NCBI GenBank assembly: GCA_039029935.1
Contig: JBCCFC010000072.1
Span: 1-19,960, forward strand
Length of the DNA: 19,960 nucleotides
Direction: 5' to 3'
Source: G039029935 sp039029935
Lineage (GTDB): Bacteria; Chloroflexota; Anaerolineae; Caldilineales; Caldilineaceae
This document shows, piece by piece, positions 14,449 through 19,960 of the stretch. The notes beneath the pieces were generated by a model, which was given only the letters and a program-made list of their open reading frames with translations, ran no database searches and was not told the DNA's origin. The stretch's first letter is position 1. Every line of letters starts with the position of its first letter. A program made the position numbers and the translations under genes.

Positions 14449-15921
14449 TTACGCTATCTTCAATACATACGCATGGTCGCAAGGTTTCTCTTCTGGCATC
14501 GACACATGCAACCCAGAGCCATTGTGCATCCATGACAGTTCGGCATCGCTGCCCACCAAGGACACAGAACTGACCTCTTTGTTATAGAGATAGAGGTCTG
14601 TCCCTAGCGACTTTATCGTTACATTGCCATCACCCGGCCATGCCATTACAGTAGCATAGAGTGTATCGCCCTTGGTTGTGAAACGGATGTCCTCACCTGT
14701 AAACCCAGCCCGTTTGGTGTCTGTGAAGGCACCTTCCGCAACCTTGGTCGGACCTTCGCCAAAGACAGTCCAGTAGCCCGTATCGTAGATAGCCTCGCCA
14801 TTGACCTCCAGCCAGCGACCGATTTCACGCAGCATTTCAATTTCGATATCAGGAATTGTGCCGTCAGCCTTAGGACCGACATTGAGCAACAATGCACCAT
14901 TTTTGCTCACGATATCGACCAGATCGTGGATCAACATGCTGACATCTTTGTATTTGTGGTCGTCGATATAGCCCCATGAGTTCTTGGAGACAGAGGTGTC
15001 ATTCTGCCAAAGCAAAGGACGAATCCCGCTTAACTGACCACGCTCGATGTCAAAGACGGCTGCACCCTCTGGGAAGGCGTTGTATTTGTGGTTGATGGCA
15101 ACACCCTTGCCCCACTCTGCACCCTTGTTGTAATAGTACGCACCAAACTTTTTCAGATATGGAATAAAGGCTTCGTTCTGAATCCACCAGTCAAACCAGA
15201 CCAATTGTGGCTGATATTTGTCCACCAGTTCACAGGTGCGCACCAGCCAATCATCCATAAATTCTTTGGTGGGTGGCTTTTCGGTCAAGCTACCTTTGTT
15301 CTCTGGCCCCTCAGCCGCTGGCCCATACAACCCATCATTGGCTGGGTCTTGGACATCCGAATCAAAGGTCATGCCACCATCAAAAAACCAAAAGTGTTCG
15401 GCACGGTGTGATGATGCACCAAAGATCATGCCTTCTGCACGCACAGCATCGGCCAACTCACCCGTCACATCCCGTTCTGGCCCCATCTTCGAGGAATCCC
15501 ACTCGGTGAATGAGCACTCGTACATGGGAAAGCCATCATGATGCTCGGCCACAGGTACAATAAAGCGTGCGCCCGACTCTTTGAAGATAGAGGCCCATTC
15601 CTTGGCATCATATTTTTCGGCCTTGAACATCGGAATGAAGTCCTTGTAGCCAAAGTTCTTCTGCGAGCCATAGGTTTCAATGTGATGTGTGTAGCATACA
15701 TCCTCTTCATTCTTGAGATACATGCGGCGTGGATACCATTCGTTGCCAAAGGCGGGTACACAGTATGGACCCCAGTGAATGAAAATGCCAAACTTTTCGT
15801 TTTGATACCAGTCAGGAATCTCATAATTTAAGAGCGATTCCCATGTATCCTCAAACGGTCCTTGGGCAACGACTTCATCAATTTGTGCGAGTGCAGCACT
15901 CGTCTGTTCTGCTAATGACAT
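14449..15921 (-). CDS. alpha-L-fucosidase (GH29)
   Basis: 490-aa glycoside hydrolase releasing alpha-L-fucose by a retaining mechanism. Family landmarks: DWYQNEKFGIFIHWGPYCVP (HWGP at 49-52), NEWYPRRMY, FIVPVAEHHDGFPMY (HHDGF at 127-131) and QPQLVWFDWW, where Asp244 is the expected nucleophile. The acid/base residue is poorly conserved in GH29 and I do not assign it. A C-terminal beta-rich domain follows from about residue 395. There is no signal peptide, so it works in the cytoplasm on imported oligosaccharides. The ATG at 15921 is chosen over a frame extending to 15969, because GGAG lies 11 bases upstream and a TTGACA promoter lies inside the longer frame's 5' flank. Single-gene unit. Linkage specificity unknown. 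Confidence 0.93.
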   Translation of the reverse strand: MSLAEQTSAALAQIDEVVAQGPFEDTWESLLNYEIPDWYQNEKFGIFIHWGPYCVPAFGNEWYPRRMYLKNEEDVCYTHHIETYGSQKNFGYKDFIPMFKAEKYDAKEWASIFKESGARFIVPVAEHHDGFPMYECSFTEWDSSKMGPERDVTGELADAVRAEGMIFGASSHRAEHFWFFDGGMTFDSDVQDPANDGLYGPAAEGPENKGSLTEKPPTKEFMDDWLVRTCELVDKYQPQLVWFDWWIQNEAFIPYLKKFGAYYYNKGAEWGKGVAINHKYNAFPEGAAVFDIERGQLSGIRPLLWQNDTSVSKNSWGYIDDHKYKDVSMLIHDLVDIVSKNGALLLNVGPKADGTIPDIEIEMLREIGRWLEVNGEAIYDTGYWTVFGEGPTKVAEGAFTDTKRAGFTGEDIRFTTKGDTLYATVMAWPGDGNVTIKSLGTDLYLYNKEVSSVSLVGSDAELSWMHNGSGLHVSMPEEKPCDHAYVLKIA

Positions 15922-15961
15922 AAGAATTTGATCTCCATAATATTTTGTATGGTTCGTTGAT

Positions 15962-15981
15962 GATAGCAATCATCCGCTATC
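15962..15981. promoter_or_regulatory. operator-like inverted repeat at the fucosidase start site
   Basis: GATAGC (15962-15967) and GCTATC (15976-15981), an exact 6-bp inverted repeat with an 8-bp spacer. It lies just downstream of the -10 box and covers the predicted transcription start, a common repressor position. No regulator gene is adjacent. Confidence 0.45.
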
Positions 15982-15990
15982 TTGCTTCTG

Positions 15991-16019
15991 ATCCTAAATT
16001 TATTCCAATTCTTTGTCAA
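15991..16019 (-). promoter_or_regulatory. sigma70-type promoter of the fucosidase gene
   Basis: Perfect -35 TTGACA (16019-16014), 17-bp spacer and -10 TAGGAT (15996-15991). The start is expected near 15984, giving a leader of about 63 bases. This is the best -35/-10 pair in the window. Confidence 0.6.
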
Positions 16020-16055
16020 GTCCATTCGATTTGGTCTATTCAGAGGATGTTGCCA

Positions 16056-16320
16056 CTTGAAATCAGCCGTACTATGGAGTATCTGACCAATTTGGGCCGC
16101 GATAGTGTCCTGACCCGCTTTCTCAGTTTGTACACAAATTCTGCCAGAGAGTACGATAGTTGAAGCCAGCACTTCATCTGTGGGCCTTTTTCCGCGGGTT
16201 GAGATTCTCCCGTTAAAATACGTTGGCCGATGCTGGCGTAGCCATCACTAATTGTGCTATATACGAGGATTGTCTGCCCCGCGTGGACCACCACAATGTC
16301 ACCAATCTGCAAGTCATCAA
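16056..16320 (-). pseudogene. P-type ATPase remnant (actuator domain)
   Basis: Minus-strand translation gives DLQIGDIVVVHAGQTI, ISDGYASIGQRILTGESQPA and EKGP in one frame, then, after a one-base deletion near 16173-16180, VLASTIVLSGRICVQTEKAG and QDTIAAQIGQILHSTADFK in another. TGES with its flanking GD-VxVxxGxxIPxDG-like region is diagnostic of the actuator domain of cation-transporting P-type ATPases. The rest of the gene (membrane helices, DKTG phosphorylation site) is absent on both sides. A short possible upstream extension (SYPTLAKAVEV at about 16325-16350) is interrupted by a stop and an 8-bp GTAGAGGT duplication. Clear dead fragment; metal specificity unknowable. Confidence 0.85.
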
Positions 16321-16447
16321 TATACCTCTACACCTCTACTGCTTTCGCTAACGTCGGATAGCTCAAAAAAGGTTCAAGCGATTTTATGTAAGGGTCTCTC
16401 GATAAAGGATAAATCCGCTGTCTCTAGTGTGGTTTCACTGAGCAAAA
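16321..16447. other. decayed intergenic DNA
   Basis: Part of the 715-bp stretch (15922-16636) without an intact gene. Apart from a possible tail of the P-type ATPase remnant near 16350, nothing recognisable is coded here. The open frame over 16374-16604 covers hairpins and the MITE-like element, not a real gene. Confidence 0.5.
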
Positions 16448-16486
16448 AAAACAGTATCGCAGATTGGCAATCCACGATACTGTTTT
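16448..16486 (-). terminator. rho-independent terminator, possibly bidirectional
   Basis: AAAACAGTATCG (16448-16459) pairs exactly with CGATACTGTTTT (16475-16486); an inner GATT/AATC pair shortens the loop. On the minus strand the stem runs straight into an eight-T tract (16451-16444), so it would end transcripts of the acidic lipoprotein gene, about 150 bases after its stop. Confidence 0.7.
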
Positions 16487-16500
16487 GTGTCTTGTATAGA

Positions 16501-16603
16501 TGACTCTGCTGAAAAAAGTCCGACTTCTGTAGAATTTGTTGATCTCTACCACTGGTTAGAAGTCGGACTTTTGGGCTATTTTCACCTTTTTGCAGCAGAG
16601 TCA
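16501..16603. mobile_element. MITE-like nested inverted-repeat element
   Basis: Ends TGACTCTGCTG (16501-16511) and CAGCAGAGTCA (16593-16603) are perfect 11-bp terminal inverted repeats. Just inside are AAAAGTCCGACTTCT and AGAAGTCGGACTTTT, perfect 15-bp inverted repeats. TAGA occurs directly on both sides (16497-16500, 16604-16607), a candidate 4-bp target duplication. About 103 bp, non-coding. It lies between the lipoprotein stop and its terminator. It could alternatively be a large terminator hairpin, but the separate end repeats and the flanking duplication favour a mobile element. Confidence 0.6.
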
Positions 16604-16636
16604 TAGATAGTATGTTTTTATAATGAATCAGGGAAA

Positions 16637-17920
16637 TTATGGTGCAGAACCAAGTGCCTGATCTTCCCAGCTACTTACAGTCACGATAAACGAAATGCGT
16701 ACATCTTGCCCTTGGTCCAAACTGCGTGTTGCTGGTGTCGTCGCTTCAATGTGTTCGATGAAGGAAACCAGCTTGCTTACATCCTCAATCAAAATGGCAC
16801 GGATGCCTGGGTTCACACCACGGGTACGAGGCATGTTCTCATACATCTCAATGGCATGATCCACATTGGTGGCTTCATCCATCACTTCAATGAGTTCCGG
16901 CATTTCCTCTCCGGCCATACCCCGTGTAGCTGGTCGCTCGCCCAAGAATTCAATCAGTGCTTTGGGCGCATTGTCGCGATCCAGCGTGAACTCAACCCAT
17001 TTGCGCTGATCTTTGGCAAAGGCATAGCTCCAATAGCCAAACCGAGGCATGTCATAGCCTGCCTCGACCGCCGCCATCAACTCATCTACATGAAATTCCA
17101 AGCGGACCTCGATGGGCGGATCAAAATCGCTCAGGACCGATTCAGGGCGACCATCAAATTCGCCTGTTTCTGGATCAACCGTCACAACGGCAAAGTTGGT
17201 CATCAGACGTGCGGGCTTGAATCCTGTGGCTGAATCCTCGGCCTGCATAATGTCGCCCTGTTCGTAGGACTGACGAATTTCATCCACCGTTTGCTCCCCA
17301 AGGCTATCCATTGCTTGTGCTTCTGAGGGTGGGGAAAGAGGCAACTCAACGACATTGACAGGTACAGATTGCTTTGGTACTTCAACATAGATCAGCGGAG
17401 AGAAGGCGACCCCGCTCGTTTGTGGCAAACTGCGTAGAATACAGTGTAACGTGCCATCCGATTCAGTCATACAACTCATCGGATCAGCATACTGCAACAG
17501 CGTCCGCATATCCTCCAGATGGTCGCCTGTATCACTGGGAACTGTATCACTAGAAGCTGTATCACTGGGCGCATCAGCAGCTTCTTTGACATCAGTGTCA
17601 GCCTCATCAGCAGACCCATCATCAGCAGCCTCATCAGAGTCAGCCTCATCAGAGTCAGCCTCATCAGAGTCAGCCTCATCAGAGTCAGCCTCACTACTAT
17701 TCTCTTCCTGCGTGGTGTCCTCGTCCGCAGATGCGCTGGTTGTATCGACGGTCCCTGCCTCATCCTCGGCAACAGACGTGATTGATGCACATGCTGCTGC
17801 AAATAGAGCGAATACCATACAGAAAACAAGCATAGAGCGAAGCCACAGTGACTTGCTTTCAAAAACAGAATGGGTCAGTTGCGGAACCGATTGGTTCGCA
17901 GTTGATAGATTATTGATCAT
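16637..17920 (-). CDS. acidic-repeat lipoprotein of unknown function
   Basis: 427 aa, family not recognised. Basic N-region, hydrophobic segment about 25-43, and lipobox AAAC with Cys44 (FALFAAACAS), so an exported lipoprotein. Residues about 50-130 are an acidic, Ser/Ala/Asp/Glu/Thr-rich spacer containing SDEAD in tandem. The globular part (about 135-427) has paired Cys (SCMTESDGTLHC), strands such as RLMTNFAVVTVDPETGEFDG and RLEFHVDEL, and two ATRG/TRG-type segments; no catalytic motif seen. The mention of KWVEFTLDRDNAPKALIEFLG suggests a mixed alpha/beta fold only. AAGGA nine bases before the ATG supports the start. Monocistronic, divergent from the LivK-type gene across a 448-bp gap, which may hint at joint regulation. 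Function unknown. Confidence 0.8.
   Translation of the reverse strand: MINNLSTANQSVPQLTHSVFESKSLWLRSMLVFCMVFALFAAACASITSVAEDEAGTVDTTSASADEDTTQEENSSEADSDEADSDEADSDEADSDEAADDGSADEADTDVKEAADAPSDTASSDTVPSDTGDHLEDMRTLLQYADPMSCMTESDGTLHCILRSLPQTSGVAFSPLIYVEVPKQSVPVNVVELPLSPPSEAQAMDSLGEQTVDEIRQSYEQGDIMQAEDSATGFKPARLMTNFAVVTVDPETGEFDGRPESVLSDFDPPIEVRLEFHVDELMAAVEAGYDMPRFGYWSYAFAKDQRKWVEFTLDRDNAPKALIEFLGERPATRGMAGEEMPELIEVMDEATNVDHAIEMYENMPRTRGVNPGIRAILIEDVSKLVSFIEHIEATTPATRSLDQGQDVRISFIVTVSSWEDQALGSAP
17626..17685. repeat. 15-bp in-frame tandem repeat coding SDEAD
   Basis: Four identical copies of CAGCCTCATCAGAGT, with diverged copies on both sides, encode the (SDEAD)n spacer of the lipoprotein. In-frame copy changes would lengthen or shorten the spacer without breaking the gene. 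Confidence 0.92.
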
Positions 17921-17977
17921 AATTACATTCCTTGCGCTATTAAGTATTCCGTAAACTAAGTAGAATTCTTGTGTTAT

Positions 17978-17983
17978 ATTATA
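17978..17983 (-). promoter_or_regulatory. candidate -10 box of the acidic lipoprotein gene
   Basis: TATAAT on the minus strand, 57 bases before the ATG. The hexamer 17 bases upstream (GACTAC) is a poor -35. Confidence 0.4.
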
Positions 17984-18256
17984 GTAGCTGCCTCTTCATT
18001 GTAGTCCCGGATGGAAGAACAACGCCAATAATAGTTGACGTTTATCAGTATAAAAAAAACTTGTTTAGCCTGTCAAAAGTTCCAATGCACTTTCGGAAAG
18101 AGTGTGAATGACCGTGAATGACCGTATTGTCATCATGACTGGCAAATCTCTAACCATACACTGGCTCTGTGTCAAAATCTGCCAGTCGTATCGTTAGGCG
18201 AAGCAGACCGCTTGCGCCATTCTGCACAAAGCCAATTTGTCAGTTTCAATCCATTG

Positions 18257-18286
18257 TTGATATACTTGGCGGAACTCAATTAATAA
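18257..18286 (+). promoter_or_regulatory. candidate promoter of the LivK-type gene
   Basis: TTGATA (18257-18262), 18-bp spacer and TAATAA (18281-18286). A leader of about 75 bases would follow. Moderate match only. Confidence 0.3.
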
Positions 18287-18368
18287 ATTTACGTTGCAGG
18301 TTTGCATTGTAAGTTCACTTACTGAGGTTTTTAAACGTTAAATTTTTAAAGTTAGGGAGAAAAATTGA

Positions 18369-19676
18369 ATGAAACAGTTAAAACTGTTCAATGTGCTAGC
18401 ACTGTTGCTGGCATTGAGCTTGGTTCTGGCAGCTTGTCCAGCACCTGCACCAGCAGGCGGCGGTGATGCTGCGGCTGATGACGGTGCTGCTGCTGATGAT
18501 GGCGAAATGGCTGGCGCAACTTGTGAAGACGCCATTGGCTGTGTAGAAATCATGGCTGGCGACCCCATCAACGTTGCTGGTATGTTGGCCCTATCTGGCC
18601 CAGTTGCCTTCTTGGGTGAAGACTCTAAGGGTGGTATCGAGATTGCGGTTGCTGAACGTGGCGAAATTATGGGTCACGAGATCGCGTTGAGTTTTGAAGA
18701 TTCAACCTGTAACGCAGAAGGTGGACAGACTGCTGCACAGAAAGTTGCCTCTGATCCAGGCATCGTTGGTGTTGTCGGCACAAACTGTTCCGGTGCTGCC
18801 GCCGCTGCACTGCCAGTTTTGAGCGATGCTGGTTTGGTTTTGATCTCTTCTTCAAACACTTCACCTTGGCTGACCAACAGCAACCCAGATGAGGGTGGCT
18901 TGTGGATGCCAGGTTATTACCGCACAGCGCACAACGACCTCTTCCAGGGTGCCGTTGCTGCACAATATGCCTATAACGAATTGGGCGCACGCACAACTGC
19001 CACTGTCCATGATGGCGATCCATATACAGATGGTTTGCAACAAGCCTTTGCTGCTGCCTTTGAAGAATTGGGTGGCGAGGTCCTCTATCAGGGTGCGGTC
19101 AACAAGATGGACACAGACATGCGTCCAATCCTGACCGAAATCGGCTCAAATGCACCAGACGTACTCTACTATCCACTCTTTGAGCCAGAAGTGAACTTCT
19201 TGACTGCGCAGTCTGTTGAGTTTACAGAATTGGCTGACACCATTTTGATGGGTGCTGATGCCGCTTTGGTCGAAGGCTTCCCAGAGAACACAGGTGCAGC
19301 GGCTGAAGGCATGTATCTCTCTGGTCCATATCTGGTTCCAGAAGGTGCTTATGGCGACTTCTTGGCGACATGGGATGCTGAGTATGGTGGCACACCACCA
19401 AGTGGTTTTCACGCACACTCTTATGATGCAACCAACATTTTGCTAGACGCTATTGAAGCTGTGGCCATGGATGATGGCAGTGGTGGTTTGCTCATCGGTC
19501 GTCAGGCACTGCGTGATGCCATGAGCGCAACTGAGAACTTTGAGGGCTTGACAGGTATTTTGACCTGTAACGAGACTGGTGACTGTGCAACAGGTGAAGC
19601 ACTGGGTATTTTCCAGATCACCGACGCTGAAATTTCAGATGACAACTGGCCGCCAGCCGTCATTTGGGTTCCATAA
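18369..19676 (+). CDS. branched-chain amino acid ABC transporter substrate-binding lipoprotein (LivK type)
   Basis: 435-aa periplasmic-binding-protein fold, type I (ANF receptor/Peripla_BP_6 superfamily). Signal sequence with lipobox LAAC (Cys23), then a Pro/Ala/Gly/Asp/Glu linker to about residue 50. The mature domain opens with INVAGMLALSGPVAFLGED, followed by GGIEIAVAERG, FEDSTCNAEGGQTAAQKVA, GIVGVVGTNCSGAAAAALPV and LISSSNTSP, the usual order in LivK-like binders. Likely ligands are branched-chain or other amino acids, amides or urea; specificity is not readable. No permease or ATPase gene is visible; they may lie beyond the window, or this is an orphan receptor. AGGGAG nine bases before the ATG. 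The regular, restricted codon choice differs from the neighbours and suggests high expression. Four extra Cys (CEDAIGC, CNETGDC) may form disulfides. Confidence 0.92.
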   Translation: MKQLKLFNVLALLLALSLVLAACPAPAPAGGGDAAADDGAAADDGEMAGATCEDAIGCVEIMAGDPINVAGMLALSGPVAFLGEDSKGGIEIAVAERGEIMGHEIALSFEDSTCNAEGGQTAAQKVASDPGIVGVVGTNCSGAAAAALPVLSDAGLVLISSSNTSPWLTNSNPDEGGLWMPGYYRTAHNDLFQGAVAAQYAYNELGARTTATVHDGDPYTDGLQQAFAAAFEELGGEVLYQGAVNKMDTDMRPILTEIGSNAPDVLYYPLFEPEVNFLTAQSVEFTELADTILMGADAALVEGFPENTGAAAEGMYLSGPYLVPEGAYGDFLATWDAEYGGTPPSGFHAHSYDATNILLDAIEAVAMDDGSGGLLIGRQALRDAMSATENFEGLTGILTCNETGDCATGEALGIFQITDAEISDDNWPPAVIWVP

Positions 19677-19690
19677 GGTTGGAACAGTAA

Positions 19691-19810
19691 ATCGGTAAGT
19701 CAGTACATCGGTAGGTCAGTACATCGGTAACCGGTTTGTCAGTACTCAGGATTTCTGATTTGCTGATCACTGACCTACTGACCACTAATCTACCGAACTA
19801 CTGATATATT
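19691..19810. repeat. 16-bp repeats and inverted 8-bp-phased units
   Basis: ATCGGTAAGTCAGTAC (19691) and ATCGGTAGGTCAGTAC (19707) are followed by a partial third copy. After a short spacer come 8-bp-phased units of the opposite orientation (CTGATCAC, TGACCTAC, TGACCACT, AATCTACC, GAACTACT, GATATATT from 19763). GTAGGTCAGT (19711-19720) and ACTGACCTAC (19769-19778) are exact complements, so the region can fold back. Confidence 0.8.
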
Positions 19811-19811
19811 G

Positions 19812-19850
19812 ATAAAATGAGCCAGAGGAAATTCCTCTGGCTCATTTTAT
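19812..19850 (+). terminator. strong rho-independent terminator of the LivK-type gene
   Basis: 19-base perfect inverted repeat (19812-19830 and 19832-19850) with core GAGCCAGAGGA/TCCTCTGGCTC, a 3-base loop and ATTTTAT after the stem. The A-rich left flank would let it work on both strands. Confidence 0.88.
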
Positions 19851-19960
19851 ACATGATTCGTGATTGGTCACTGAGGATTGCGGATTATCAGTCAACAGTG
19901 ACGAGCAACGAATTGCAGATAGTGAATCAGCAAAAATGCTGAGAGACAGTCACTATATCG
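19851..19960. other. non-coding tail of the window
   Basis: No gene. Degenerate GATT/TCAGT/CACTGA words resemble decayed members of the neighbouring repeats. Confidence 0.4.

Larger units (their letters stand above)
17921..18368. other. 448-bp divergent intergenic region
   Basis: No gene seen. It holds promoter candidates for both flanking lipoprotein genes, a 10-bp direct duplication (TGAATGACCG at 18105-18124) and otherwise unremarkable A/T-rich DNA. A minus-strand stretch at about 18165-18235 reads without stops for some 25 codons but matches nothing I know. Confidence 0.6.

Noticed and set aside
14194..14587. Several overlapping open frames with RGS/GAG or LPRS repeats
   Set aside because: Produced by the 8-bp array on both strands; low complexity and no supporting start signals.
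4144..15921. Sulfatase and fucosidase as one fucoidan-degradation locus
   Set aside because: They are 9 kb apart, separated by unrelated genes and in separate units, and neither has a secretion signal; the link is too weak to annotate.
16374..16604. 76-aa minus-strand open frame
   Set aside because: It runs through the terminator hairpin and the MITE-like element and resembles no protein.

Overview
The window looks like a chromosomal stretch of a Chloroflexota (Anaerolineae/Caldilineae-like) bacterium. This is inferred from several features together: a secreted protein with a long Thr/Pro/Ser 'TPT'-type linker, an F420-dependent PPOX-family oxidoreductase, a Cys-type sulfatase and a GH29 fucosidase in a non-pathway-dense context, an AAA-ATPase/PD-(D/E)XK fusion, a Gly/Ala/Asp-tailed LivK-type lipoprotein, and short-period tandem repeats filling many intergenic gaps. 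Base composition is near 50% GC, except for one clearly AT-rich gene at 8713-9864. No rRNA, tRNA, CRISPR array or replication origin was seen.

Layout. 1-531 (+): 3' part of a gene with a restriction-endonuclease-like domain. 550-1876 (-): two-gene unit, an unrecognised 253-aa protein coupled to a UPF0158 protein. 2049-3476 (-): secreted YHYH-domain protein. 3610-6741 (-): D-2-hydroxyacid dehydrogenase, sulfatase and a frameshifted, truncated third gene, probably one transcription unit. 6963-7961 (+): double-GNAT protein with an extended -10 element placed so that its mRNA would be leaderless. 8085-12247 (-): F420-type oxidoreductase, hotdog thioesterase, two MFS transporters (the second AT-rich and probably foreign) and Mug DNA glycosylase. 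12301-14190 (-): AAA-ATPase/PD-(D/E)XK fusion. 14449-15921 (-): alpha-L-fucosidase with a good promoter and an operator-like inverted repeat. 15922-16636: decayed DNA with a P-type ATPase remnant, a terminator hairpin and a roughly 103-bp MITE-like element. 16637-17920 (-): acidic-repeat lipoprotein. 18369-19676 (+): branched-chain amino acid (LivK-type) substrate-binding lipoprotein, followed by repeats and a strong terminator.

The most unusual theme is the set of short-period intergenic arrays (units of 7, 8, 15 and 16 bp). They sit just downstream of stop codons in at least six places. Two of them, 8.4 kb apart, share the core TCGGTAGGTCAGT in the same orientation relative to the upstream gene. 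Other notable points are three broken or foreign pieces (beta-propeller-like pseudogene, P-type ATPase remnant, AT-rich MFS gene) and a small nested inverted-repeat element with a candidate 4-bp target duplication. I do not see a complete new multi-gene system. The closest candidates are the repeat family and the dehydrogenase-sulfatase-propeller cluster.
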